In this document: piece after piece, positions 1 through 8,266 of the stretch
Position numbering within the stretch: the first letter of the stretch is position 1
Layout: every line of letters starts with the position of its first letter
Source: Cyclobacteriaceae bacterium
GTDB lineage: Bacteria; Bacteroidota; Bacteroidia; Cytophagales; Cyclobacteriaceae
NCBI GenBank assembly: GCA_016786585.1
Contig: JAEUUI010000024.1
Span: 62,001 to 126,000, forward strand
Direction of reading: 5' to 3'
DNA length: 64,000 nucleotides
Notes under the pieces: generated by a model
The model's input: the letters and a program-made list of their open reading frames with translations, nothing else
Told to the model about the DNA's origin: nothing
Databases searched by the model: none
Made by a program: the position numbers and the translations under genes

Positions 1-1
1 A

Positions 2-841
2 AACCAATGGTTTGCCGTGAAAGAATACTTCGCACTGAATTATATCAGCAACCCGCAATCCGTGAACGAACTCCGGGCAATCGAGTTCCCGTTAACCAAC
101 TACAAATACTACCTGCTTGAGATTTCCGACTCAACCTCATCGCCTATCAACATTCTGAAAGCAGGTTACTATGATGCCGCTGCAACGCATGGTTTGTACT
201 CAGAAATTACAGACTCCTACACCATCAAAACAGAAACAAAAGATCAGCAGACTTTAATTAAGCTATCGTTTAGCAACCCGCAACTGGTAGACAAGCTCGA
301 ACTATCCATGAAAGGTACAACGCTTTTTCAACGCGATGGAAGCATCCTGACAACAGAAACGAGACGATTTAAAAAAAGAACCGAACGTTACGACATTGGT
401 TTAGAGAATTTTACCGTCCGATCCGGTCAAACTACGGTAATCAGTCTGAACGCAATTAAAACCAATAACCTTACGTTGCGCATCGACAATGGTGACAATC
501 CGGTGCTTTCCGTTAACGAGTTAAAGTTGTATCAACTTAACCGGTATCTGATTGCCTGGCTGGAGAAAGACGAGACGTATTCAGTGGCCTTTGGTCCGGA
601 AAATCAAAGAAGTCCCGACTATGATCTGGCGTATTTCCGCGACAGCATTCCCGAAAACCCACAGGTTCTGACGGTCAATAATCTAAAATCGGTAGAAACG
701 CCTGCAGTTGCTGCCAATTCAGGATTTTTCAATAATAAGACCATCACGTGGATTGTCATCGCTGCAGTAATTGTGTTACTCGGGGTAATGTCGATCCGGC
801 TGGTTCGCGAAACGAACGCTTCAAAAAAGAACGAGGTTTAG
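2..841 (+). CDS. C-terminal part of a DUF3999-like membrane-anchored protein (5' truncated)
   Basis: The reading frame is open to the left edge, so the real start lies outside the window; a GTG at 17 is only an internal candidate. The visible part is about 255 residues of beta-rich sequence that looks exported. One strong membrane helix follows near the C-terminus (WIVIAAVIVLLGVMSIRLV), then a short charged cytoplasmic tail. This layout, a large extracytoplasmic domain with one C-terminal anchor, resembles DUF3999 proteins, whose function is unknown. The stop overlaps the stop of the convergent sulfhydrylase gene by four bases. The family call is tentative; membrane anchoring is well supported. 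Confidence 0.5.
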   Translation, partial: NQWFAVKEYFALNYISNPQSVNELRAIEFPLTNYKYYLLEISDSTSSPINILKAGYYDAAATHGLYSEITDSYTIKTETKDQQTLIKLSFSNPQLVDKLELSMKGTTLFQRDGSILTTETRRFKKRTERYDIGLENFTVRSGQTTVISLNAIKTNNLTLRIDNGDNPVLSVNELKLYQLNRYLIAWLEKDETYSVAFGPENQRSPDYDLAYFRDSIPENPQVLTVNNLKSVETPAVAANSGFFNNKTITWIVIAAVIVLLGVMSIRLVRETNASKKNEV

Positions 842-2031
842 ATCTTCGAAGCTGCCATCGCCTGATCGATATCGCGAATAACATCGTTCACATCCTCAAG
901 TCCCGCTGAAATCCGGATCAATCCCGGAGTAATACCCACAGCTGCGCGTTCTGCATCGGTTAACTTCGAATGCGTTGTAGAAGCCGAGTGCGTGGCAATG
1001 GTTCGAGTATCGCCCAGGTTTGCAGTATGTGAGATCATCTTCAGCGAATTCAGAAACTTACGGCCGCCTTCAATCCCACCGGCATGTTCGAACGTTACGA
1101 TGCCGCCACCATGACGCATTTGCTTTTTGGCCAATGCCTGCTGCGGATGTGACGCGAGGAACGGATACTTAACTTTCAGAACACCCGGATGCTTCTCGAG
1201 GTGGTGTGCAAGCGTTAACGCGTTTTGACAGTGACGCTCCATCCGCACCGCAAGTGTTTCAAGACTTTTAGAAAGAATCCACGCATTAAAAGGCGACATT
1301 GACGGACCCGTATGACGCGCAAAAAAGCGAACTTCTTTTATTAACTCTTTCTTCCCGACAATTGCACCGCCTATCACCCTGCCCTGTCCATCCATCCATT
1401 TCGTTGCAGAATGCGTCACGATATGTGCACCCCACTTTGCAGGGTTTTGCAAATACGGTGTCGCGAAGCAGTTATCGACATTTAAAATGAGGTTGTGTTT
1501 TGCAGCAAGCTTACCAAGCCATTCCAGATCGATGATGTCCAGCGCAGGATTGGAAGGCGTTTCCACAAAAATCATTTTCGTGTTCGGCTGGATTTTGCTT
1601 TCCCATGATGCGAGATCGGTGATATCCGCATAGGTATGGGAAATGTTAACACGCGGAAACAGCTGTGTTAATATCTGATGCGTTGAACCAAAAAGCGATC
1701 GTGACGCGAGGACATGATCGCCAGATTTAAGCAGCGCAGCCATGCTGCAATACATCGCGGCCATGCCGGATGCAGTCGCAATGCCGTCATCCGCGCCCTC
1801 CATCAGACAAAGTTTCTGAATAAACTCGGTGTTATTTGGATTTGAAAAACGTGTATAAATGTTGCCGGAAATTTCATCCGCAAAAAGAGCCCGTGCATGC
1901 TCGGCATTATCGAACACGAAACTTGACGTCAGGTAAAGCGGAACGGAATGTTCGCGAAAATTGGTGCGTTCACTTTGACCGCGAATCGGGCCAGTTTCCG
2001 AATAGCCATCAAATTCATTCAAATCGTTCAT
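838..2031 (-). CDS. metZ: O-succinylhomoserine sulfhydrylase / trans-sulfuration PLP enzyme
   Basis: Cys/Met-metabolism PLP enzyme of 397 residues, expected to make homocysteine from an O-acylated homoserine and sulfide. The cofactor lysine sits in SATKW (about K211) and the pyridine-binding Asp in NVDNCFATP (about D186). The TRFSNPNN segment near the N-terminus is typical of the MetZ/MetY/MetB group. I chose the ATG at 2031, which overlaps the upstream OsmC stop as ATGA and implies translational coupling. The longer frame up to 2097 has no family-like residues. It is the last gene of a long minus-strand run. MetZ fits better than MetB from the sequence around the lysine, but the acyl substrate cannot be read from sequence. 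Confidence 0.9.
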   Translation of the reverse strand: MNDLNEFDGYSETGPIRGQSERTNFREHSVPLYLTSSFVFDNAEHARALFADEISGNIYTRFSNPNNTEFIQKLCLMEGADDGIATASGMAAMYCSMAALLKSGDHVLASRSLFGSTHQILTQLFPRVNISHTYADITDLASWESKIQPNTKMIFVETPSNPALDIIDLEWLGKLAAKHNLILNVDNCFATPYLQNPAKWGAHIVTHSATKWMDGQGRVIGGAIVGKKELIKEVRFFARHTGPSMSPFNAWILSKSLETLAVRMERHCQNALTLAHHLEKHPGVLKVKYPFLASHPQQALAKKQMRHGGGIVTFEHAGGIEGGRKFLNSLKMISHTANLGDTRTIATHSASTTHSKLTDAERAAVGITPGLIRISAGLEDVNDVIRDIDQAMAASKI

Positions 2032-2447
2032 TGCGGTATAATTTCGAAACTGTGGGTAATCTTCGTTTGGGGCTTGAGCGATTCTGCCACCGAGCAATAC
2101 TTCTCAACGGAAAGTGTTACAGCCTTCTTCACTTTATCCTCATCAAGCGTTCCGTAAAGTCTGAAGTGCACATTCGCTTCCCGGTAAGGCGATGGCGCAA
2201 CGTTTTCGCGTTCCCCGGTTACCGTAACCTGGATATCTTTCAAATCCTGCTTCTGCTTTTTCAGGATGCTGATCACATCAATTACACTGCATCCACCCAG
2301 CGCGGCCAGCACAATTTGCATCGGCCGCATGCCGTTGTTGCTGCCGCCAATGTCGGGCGAAGCATCCATGTGGAGTGTACTGCCCTGTTCGTTTGTAGCC
2401 TCCATGTGAAAGGCGTCATTCAAACGTTTGAGTTCAATTTTTACCAT
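2028..2447 (-). CDS. OsmC/Ohr family thiol peroxidase-like protein
   Basis: A 139-residue OsmC-fold protein, the normal family length. Both redox cysteines are present: C53 in the GGCSVIDV helix and C118 in EKYCSVAESL, the pair that reduces organic hydroperoxides in OsmC and Ohr. It is closer to the general OsmC branch (YhfA-like) than to Ohr. The start overlaps the end of the symporter gene by 14 bases, and the stop overlaps the metZ start, so all three are probably translated together. A peroxide-detoxifying role next to sulfur metabolism is plausible but inferred. Confidence 0.88.
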   Translation of the reverse strand: MVKIELKRLNDAFHMEATNEQGSTLHMDASPDIGGSNNGMRPMQIVLAALGGCSVIDVISILKKQKQDLKDIQVTVTGERENVAPSPYREANVHFRLYGTLDEDKVKKAVTLSVEKYCSVAESLKPQTKITHSFEIIPQ

Positions 2448-3825
2448 ACAATTCTTTGTCAGGCAGGCTGTAGCTGCCGATTAAAAATGCAATCATACTG
2501 ATTAAAGTGGCGGGAACCAAAGCAGGCACAGACAAAGGATAGCGTTCAAACCAAAACCAGGCAGCCATTCCGGCAATCATCGCGAGAATCGCTCCCGCAC
2601 TGCTCGACCGTTTCCAGTACATTCCAAATACCATCGGGATGAACAGTGATACCAGACTAAGAATGGATGAAACACCCACCAACTCGTAAATGTTTGAATT
2701 CAGACACGCCATCACCGTAGCTGCGATACTAAAAAACACAACCGAAAGTCGCGTGATCATCAATAGTTGTTTGTCACCCGGAGGTTTTTTCATCAACGGC
2801 TTAATTACGTTTTCAGAAAACAACGAAGCAGGCGCCAGAATAGAAGAACTGGTGGTGCTCATAACAGCCGAAAGTAATGAACCAAAGAACATTATCTGCA
2901 CCGGGATGGATGTATGCCTTAATACCATGTTCGGTAACGTAAGTTGAGTATCCAAACCGATTTCTCCCCCATACAGTTGCTTGACGCACAAACTGATGAA
3001 CAAGGGTAGCATCGCTACCGTGAGATAAAGAATAGCCGCATAATAACATGAGCGAACCGCAATCTTTGCAGAGCCGGAAGACATAGTTCGCTGGAAAACA
3101 TCTTGTGAAGGAATCGACCCCAGCCCCAGTACCGACCATGCAGCAAGCCATGAGACGATTGCAGTTCCGTTAAGCGAGGGAAAGAACTTTAAATCTTTAT
3201 CGGGAATCTGATGAAGCACGAGCGAGGCTCCGCCAGCCTTATTGGCCAGTACGTATGCCAGAACAAGCAATCCAATGATAATGATGATACTCTGAATGAA
3301 GTCTGTAACCGAGATCGCCCACATCCCTCCAATGAAGGTGTACAACGTTACAACAACCGAGCTGATCACGATCGCGTTCACTACCGGAATGTCAGCCACT
3401 ACGTTGAGAATCAAACCAAGAGCAACGAGCTGGGCAGCGATGTATCCGAAATAGGCCGGGATCATAAAGGCACTGGCAATGATCTCCGTACGCTTGCCAT
3501 ACCGGACCTTAAAGTAATCGCCCAGCGTAACGAGATTCATGTTGTATAGCTTTCGAGCGAAAAACAATCCAAACAGCAATAGGCACAATGACGCCCCGAA
3601 CGGATCCTCAATCACGGCAAACAAACCGCCCTCCAGAAACTGAGACGATGCACCGAAAACCGTTTCGGAACCAAACCAGGTGGCAAAAAGCGCGGAAGTG
3701 CTTAATACGATCGGCAGGCTGCGGCCTGCAAGCATGAAGTCGCCCGATGATGACACCTTGCGGGACGCCCACAACCCGATCAGGACGGTACCAATGAGAT
3801 AAACTACAACAGAAGTAAGTAACAA
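2434..3825 (-). CDS. Sodium:solute symporter family protein
   Basis: A 463-residue polytopic membrane protein with about 12-13 hydrophobic helices. It carries the SSF start pattern: a first helix, then SGDFMLAGRSLP and ATWFGSETVFGAS. Members of this family use sodium to import solutes such as sugars, proline, pantothenate or carboxylates; the substrate here is not predictable. The start is TTG: an in-frame TAG lies 24 bases upstream with no ATG or GTG between them. A small hairpin (3829-3848) lies immediately 5' of the start. It follows the DUF5777 gene by 25 bases and overlaps osmC. Confidence 0.88.
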   Translation of the reverse strand: MLLTSVVVYLIGTVLIGLWASRKVSSSGDFMLAGRSLPIVLSTSALFATWFGSETVFGASSQFLEGGLFAVIEDPFGASLCLLLFGLFFARKLYNMNLVTLGDYFKVRYGKRTEIIASAFMIPAYFGYIAAQLVALGLILNVVADIPVVNAIVISSVVVTLYTFIGGMWAISVTDFIQSIIIIIGLLVLAYVLANKAGGASLVLHQIPDKDLKFFPSLNGTAIVSWLAAWSVLGLGSIPSQDVFQRTMSSGSAKIAVRSCYYAAILYLTVAMLPLFISLCVKQLYGGEIGLDTQLTLPNMVLRHTSIPVQIMFFGSLLSAVMSTTSSSILAPASLFSENVIKPLMKKPPGDKQLLMITRLSVVFFSIAATVMACLNSNIYELVGVSSILSLVSLFIPMVFGMYWKRSSSAGAILAMIAGMAAWFWFERYPLSVPALVPATLISMIAFLIGSYSLPDKELYGKN

Positions 3826-3828
3826 TGC

Positions 3829-3848
3829 TTTAGCTATAAAAAGCTAAA
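3829..3848 (-). promoter_or_regulatory. Hairpin just upstream of the TTG start of the symporter gene
   Basis: Perfect 7-bp inverted repeat TTTAGCT / AGCTAAA with a 6-base loop, in the 25-base gap between the DUF5777 stop and the symporter TTG start. In the minus-strand transcript it ends a few bases before the initiation codon, so it could mask the start. It has no following U-run, so it is not a standard terminator. The stem is AT-rich and may be weak. Confidence 0.35.
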
Positions 3849-3850
3849 GA

Positions 3851-4717
3851 TTATTTTTTTCTGCCTAATTGAAAAGCGCGTGTGATGTTAAAGCCAAAAT
3901 GGATGTCACCATCGAAGAAGTCCTCCGTGGTCTCAGCCATAAATTGGCGTTCAACCATGCCCAGTGTATTTGTAAATACCAACTGGAACACATGCCCACC
4001 GGTTTCGAACTCCACGCAAACCCCGAACGCATCTTTAGCAGGACTGTTCGACTTATCATTTAGTCGCAGGTTGTATTCGAGCAACAACGCCATGCTCTTC
4101 GTGATCTTGAACCGCCCGGCCATGCCCAGCGACACCAGATTGTTCACAGTAACATCCTGTTCCACGGTAGCCCGGTATAGATACGATGGTGCCAGCTGCA
4201 GAGACACACGCGAAGAGATTTTGCGCGCGATCAATAGCTGTGTCGTGTACGCCATCTTATCCATTGTATTCAATTGGTTCGTCTGGTCGTTTTTCAAACC
4301 AAAATACGCTGCGCTGGCAAAAGCTGTAACCGTTACAGGCATGGTATTACTTTGTTGCAAAACCTTGTACTTGGCAAAATAATCAAGTGTCTTGTCGGAC
4401 GAGCTGCGCCCGATGCCCACCATCAGCCGATCGGTTACTCCATACTCCAGCCCAAGCCTGATTACAGAATTATCAAGACCGAACGCCTCATATGCACCTG
4501 AATTAAGTGTACCGAACCGGTGGGTAATGATGAATTCCAAAACATTTTTACCACGGGTTTCCACAGAATGACCGTTTACAATCCGCGTACCGCTGAAGGT
4601 ACCAATTACGGGTTCATTGGTTTCCGAATCTTTCTGATCAAGTTCTTTTAACAGATCATCCTGGGAAAATGCATAAAAGCTTACTAAAAGCAGGAAGGAG
4701 AATAGAACAAAACGCAT
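3851..4717 (-). CDS. DUF5777 family outer-membrane beta-barrel protein
   Basis: A 288-residue protein with a clear signal peptide (about 1-18, ending in FSQ). Alternating beta-strand sequence follows, with landmarks such as HRFGTLN and VTDRLMVGIGRSS, which I recognise as DUF5777. The C-terminus ends in strand-like sequence (FGFNITRAFQLG), consistent with an outer-membrane barrel. The function of the family is unknown. It lies 6 bases after the YceI gene and directly before the symporter. In Bacteroidota these proteins are, to my knowledge, often found beside YceI and haem-type lipoproteins; that recollection was not checked here. Confidence 0.82.
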   Translation of the reverse strand: MRFVLFSFLLLVSFYAFSQDDLLKELDQKDSETNEPVIGTFSGTRIVNGHSVETRGKNVLEFIITHRFGTLNSGAYEAFGLDNSVIRLGLEYGVTDRLMVGIGRSSSDKTLDYFAKYKVLQQSNTMPVTVTAFASAAYFGLKNDQTNQLNTMDKMAYTTQLLIARKISSRVSLQLAPSYLYRATVEQDVTVNNLVSLGMAGRFKITKSMALLLEYNLRLNDKSNSPAKDAFGVCVEFETGGHVFQLVFTNTLGMVERQFMAETTEDFFDGDIHFGFNITRAFQLGRKK

Positions 4718-4723
4718 GAGGGT

Positions 4724-5257
4724 TTATTGAGGTTTATAGGTAATGTCTATGGAAACATCCACTGTTTCAGCAATGTTTTGGAACACAAGTGGCGGAATCT
4801 CGACTTTATAGTCTGCAAGTTTAACCTGGAATTTTGCCTTCAAAACAGGTCTGTCACCAACCTCTGCAGTTCCGTCAATTTCAACTTCACGGGTGACCCC
4901 GTGTATCGTCAGCTTTCCCTTCGCTTTGACGGTTTGAACTCCCGAAGCAGATGCATCATAATTTGTAAGCACACCCGAAAACGTTGCCTTCGGGTACTTC
5001 TCCGACTCCATATACTTTTCGTTAAAGTGCTGTTGCATCAGCTTCTTTTCAAACTGGAATTGGCTAATCGGAACAGAAAATGCCACCTCTCCGGTTTGCT
5101 TATTAAAAATACTTACCGTCTTGGTGTTGGTAGCCGCGATATCCTCCAATAACGCATCTGAAAAAAAGGTGATGACACTTTTTTCTGCGACAAATTTTTG
5201 TGCAGTTCCCTCAAGTGCCACCACCCAAAACAAACCCAAAAACAAACGCCACTTCAT
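4724..5257 (-). CDS. YceI family periplasmic lipid-binding protein
   Basis: A 177-residue protein with a signal peptide (about 1-19, ending in GTAQ) and a single YceI lipocalin-like domain. Recognisable segments are ITFFSDA near the start, MESEKYPKATF in the middle and the GKLTIHGVTREVEI stretch. YceI proteins bind long isoprenoid lipids or quinones in the periplasm. It lies 6 bases from both neighbours, between the second haem-like lipoprotein gene and the DUF5777 gene. The context suggests an envelope redox or lipid-handling role, which is inference. Confidence 0.9.
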   Translation of the reverse strand: MKWRLFLGLFWVVALEGTAQKFVAEKSVITFFSDALLEDIAATNTKTVSIFNKQTGEVAFSVPISQFQFEKKLMQQHFNEKYMESEKYPKATFSGVLTNYDASASGVQTVKAKGKLTIHGVTREVEIDGTAEVGDRPVLKAKFQVKLADYKVEIPPLVFQNIAETVDVSIDITYKPQ

Positions 5258-5263
5258 CTTATC

Positions 5264-6094
5264 TTAATTATTTTTTGCGCCCTCATCTACCCAGCAGGCG
5301 ATCAAGGCTTTTTCTTCTGCTGTTAAACTGCCATCGCGTGGCATGTTTCCATTTTGCGTTTCGCGCTTAATGGCCGTTGCATTACTTCTGATGTCGGCGA
5401 GCGATGACAAGTTTGGCAATTGTCCGCCACCATGACATTCAGATGAAACACAGTTTGCCTCAATGATCGGCCTGATGTCATTTGTCAGGCTCGTGTTTGA
5501 ATTACCTTTAACAACCGTGACACTTTTCACAAAAACACAACTCAATGCATCTTTAACTGACACCGAATAATTTCCGGGCGCCAAACCGGTAAAAGCAGAT
5601 GCACTTCCAAACACACCACTTCCCAGTTTATATTGATAAGGCTCCTGCCCTCCTGATGCTATTATCTCAATCGCACCGTTGTCAGAAAAACACTCCGTGT
5701 CTGGTGTTAGCGTTGCGTCTGCCGTCAGCGGGTTATCGCCCGTAAGTTGAAGCGAAATATCGATTGACGACTCACATCCGTTTATATCCTTCACCCAAAG
5801 TGTATAGTCTCCCGCTCCCAGATTATTGAATTCCGCACTGCTTCCAAAAGCACCCGTGTTGATTGCATACTTATACGGTTCCTTGCCACCCGATCCCACT
5901 ACCGTTATTGAACCATTGCCAGTACAGTCGGTTGGCTGAACTTCCGATTGACTCGCAATGGCCAGATCGGTTCCCGTGCAATCCACCCGGGTCGGCTCAT
6001 CGTTTCCACCACATCCCCCCAGGATTGTTAAACTCACGATCAGGGCAACAAGACTTCTATTCACCATCAATTCAATCAGATCAGTTTTAAACAT
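5264..6094 (-). CDS. SprB-repeat lipoprotein with C-terminal CX4CH cytochrome-like domain (copy 2)
   Basis: A 276-residue protein. The N-terminus holds a lipoprotein signal with lipobox LGGC (C28). Two SprB-type repeats follow (about 55-115 and 130-195), each with a GGxxPYxY core and a VKDxxxC end. The C-terminal domain (about 203-276) begins NDIRPIIEANC and carries C215, C220 and H221, a haem-binding-like CX4CH motif instead of CXXCH. A later NMP methionine (M251) and an ACWVDEGA end match small cytochrome-like domains of Bacteroidota and Planctomycetes lipoproteins. The start ATG shares a base with the stop of its paralogue (TAATG). An internal ATG at 6067 would give a cleaner signal peptide. 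Haem attachment is not proven. Confidence 0.78.
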   Translation of the reverse strand: MFKTDLIELMVNRSLVALIVSLTILGGCGGNDEPTRVDCTGTDLAIASQSEVQPTDCTGNGSITVVGSGGKEPYKYAINTGAFGSSAEFNNLGAGDYTLWVKDINGCESSIDISLQLTGDNPLTADATLTPDTECFSDNGAIEIIASGGQEPYQYKLGSGVFGSASAFTGLAPGNYSVSVKDALSCVFVKSVTVVKGNSNTSLTNDIRPIIEANCVSSECHGGGQLPNLSSLADIRSNATAIKRETQNGNMPRDGSLTAEEKALIACWVDEGAKNN

Positions 6095-6924
6095 TAATTT
6101 TCTGGCGCTCCGTCATCAACCCAGCACGCAATCTTCGCTAATTGAGTCGAAGAAAGTGCACCGCCCGGAGCCGAGCTTCCGCCTTTTGGCATACTACCCG
6201 AAGCTGTCCGGGATTTGATACCGGCAGCATTTTCCTTCGCAACCGAATAGGTAAACCAGTCACCATTATCAGGATGGCAGCTTGGAAAATTGCACTTCGA
6301 TTGCAAAATCGGGAGGATGTCGTTGACATAATCAATTCCGGTAATACCTTTTTCAACGCTGGTATTCAATGTAATGGTACATGCCTCGTTATCTTTTACA
6401 ATAATGGTGTGGGTTCCCGACCGGACATTTTCAAATAGCGGATTTGAAACAAAAGCACCTCCGTCAAGCTTGTAGGTATAAGGTCCGGTCCCGCCAGACG
6501 CTTCAACAGTAATGGTACCATTACCGGGACTTGTACAATTTGTATCGGCTGTCTTTTCAAGGTTTACAGTTGGCACTCCGGGCGCAGTCAGTGATACATT
6601 CAATATTTTTGTACAGCTGTTGGCATCCTTAACAGTGACCGAAAAAGAACCAGCTCCCAATCCGGTAAACGAAGCACTGTTGCTGAATGTACCCGTTCCG
6701 ATCGCATAGGTATAAGGCTCTTTTCCACCCGCTGCCGTAACTTGTATACTTCCGTCATTCGAGGTACAGGAAGTGGGGTCTATATCGCCATTCGTAGCAA
6801 GTGTTATCGCCAGATCGGTCTTCGCACAATCAAAAGGTTTTGGATCATCATTTCCGGAACAACCCGCATACATGAGCAGTGAAGCGTAAAGTGCGAGCGG
6901 TAATAACTGTAAAATTTTTTTCAT
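6094..6924 (-). CDS. SprB-repeat lipoprotein with C-terminal CX4CH cytochrome-like domain (copy 1)
   Basis: Tandem paralogue of the next gene and also exactly 276 residues. Order: lipoprotein signal with lipobox YAGC (C22), acidic residues soon after (GNDD), two SprB-type repeats (about 48-112 and 125-190), then a domain starting NDILPILQSKC with C211, C216 and H217 (CX4CH), SMP methionine (M245) and ACWVDDGA. Acidic residues close to the lipidated Cys resemble a surface-export signal of Bacteroidota lipoproteins, so it may be displayed outside the cell; that is inference. It lies 4 bases after the beta-barrel regulator gene. Confidence 0.78.
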   Translation of the reverse strand: MKKILQLLPLALYASLLMYAGCSGNDDPKPFDCAKTDLAITLATNGDIDPTSCTSNDGSIQVTAAGGKEPYTYAIGTGTFSNSASFTGLGAGSFSVTVKDANSCTKILNVSLTAPGVPTVNLEKTADTNCTSPGNGTITVEASGGTGPYTYKLDGGAFVSNPLFENVRSGTHTIIVKDNEACTITLNTSVEKGITGIDYVNDILPILQSKCNFPSCHPDNGDWFTYSVAKENAAGIKSRTASGSMPKGGSSAPGGALSSTQLAKIACWVDDGAPEN

Positions 6925-6928
6925 AGAA

Positions 6929-8266
6929 CTACTTAAGGATTAACAAATCGTATTTAAGACTGAAGAAAGCCCCCATGCTAACCAGTGAAACCTTGCCCTC
7001 ACCCACACCGGCTAAGGGGGCTTTTACAAAAGGTTCAAACTCAGCGGAGAAACGATCCGACAATTTCTTAGAAACTATAACAGAGATGTTCATCATTTTG
7101 AACCACTCCTGGTTTTTACCGCTAACGCTTTTGTTGTAGTACGCATCATGACCATAATAATCCACCAGGTACCGGTATTTTTCACTTTGCATGATGTATG
7201 ATGAGAAGCCTAGTCCGGCACGAATTGAAAATGATCGATCCGGGAAAAACGTGTAATACACATTAACCGGGATGTCGATTATCCTGCAATTTCCATCGAT
7301 CGATTTCATCGGGTACTTATGACCATTCAGTTCATAGTCTCCCCCCACATCCTTTGAGTCATAGAGTTTTTTAGATGAGATTATCCCAGTAGCAACTGAC
7401 CAACGCTTGTTAAATGAGAAACCTGTCAGAATACCGTAGTTGAAACCAGTTTTGCCTGCTGAAAAGAAGTTGATGGATGAGAAATCCGGTGAAACCACAG
7501 CTTTAACACTGAGCCGCTTGCTGCTTTTTTCAGGTTCATCGCCATCTGATTTTTCGTTCATAGAAGAATCGGACTGAACCATTGCGTCAGCATTCTGCAC
7601 GGAGTCAGTTTTAATCACCTCTTCTGTTTGTTCTGCATGCGATGAGAATTGATCGACAGTCGTTGCGTGAACTTCATTATCACCAACCGGGGCGTTCACA
7701 CTGTTAACGCGGTTATCCTGACCTTGTGCTTCTGACCCTAATGATACAATCACTCGTGGCTCGTTGACTGGAATGGTGACATCATTATGGTTTACTACAG
7801 CCCTCTCAACCACCGAGTTACTCTCCGCAGGTGCACCGCGTTTTATTGGTACTGCGTTGGATGAGCTAATCTTGTCACGGCTAAGGGCGGATGTAGAAGT
7901 TAGAGCAGATGTGTTAACACTTTCATTTTCCAATGGTTTCGCTGACGCGAGATTTTCGTTACCAGCCGGGTTCGTTTGTTCCTTCTGCTCCTGAACAACG
8001 CCCTGAGTTGCGTTATTAGATCCATACTGCTCTGTTGTTTTTAGATTGCTATTTTCTCCATCACGTACGCCATACCAAACTGCTGTAACTGCGATGATAC
8101 CTGTTGCGGTAAGACCCGTGATCGTTTTCCAGTTCCAGAATCCAGCAGGCTTAACCGGAGTCTGATCAAGCATGGCCGACATTTGCGTCCACGCTGACGA
8201 ATCCGGAGGTGGTGTAAACCCTTCGGCTGCTTCCTTAAACAGATTATCCAGTTCGTTATCTGACAT
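6929..8266 (-). CDS. Single-span regulator with C-terminal outer-membrane beta-barrel domain, next to an ECF sigma factor
   Basis: A protein of about 445 residues from ATG 8266 (MSDNELDNLF); starts at 8275 and 8302 are also open. A short acidic cytoplasmic part ends with PPPDSSAWTQMSAML, a pattern common in Bacteroidota proteins encoded after sigma factors. One TM helix follows (about 46-65). Residues 66-255 are a low-complexity Ser/Asn/Val-rich linker. Residues 265-445 are barrel-like, with FNYGILTGFSFNKRWSVATG and a strand-rich C-terminus. This suggests an anti-sigma-like anchor joined to an outer-membrane barrel. It overlaps the sigma gene by about 11 bases. No enzymatic motif is visible. 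Confidence 0.72.
   Translation of the reverse strand: MSDNELDNLFKEAAEGFTPPPDSSAWTQMSAMLDQTPVKPAGFWNWKTITGLTATGIIAVTAVWYGVRDGENSNLKTTEQYGSNNATQGVVQEQKEQTNPAGNENLASAKPLENESVNTSALTSTSALSRDKISSSNAVPIKRGAPAESNSVVERAVVNHNDVTIPVNEPRVIVSLGSEAQGQDNRVNSVNAPVGDNEVHATTVDQFSSHAEQTEEVIKTDSVQNADAMVQSDSSMNEKSDGDEPEKSSKRLSVKAVVSPDFSSINFFSAGKTGFNYGILTGFSFNKRWSVATGIISSKKLYDSKDVGGDYELNGHKYPMKSIDGNCRIIDIPVNVYYTFFPDRSFSIRAGLGFSSYIMQSEKYRYLVDYYGHDAYYNKSVSGKNQEWFKMMNISVIVSKKLSDRFSAEFEPFVKAPLAGVGEGKVSLVSMGAFFSLKYDLLILK

Noticed and set aside
1836-2501. 221-residue plus-strand frame over osmC and metZ
   Set aside because: Fully antisense to two well-supported genes; Arg/His/Cys-rich shadow composition.
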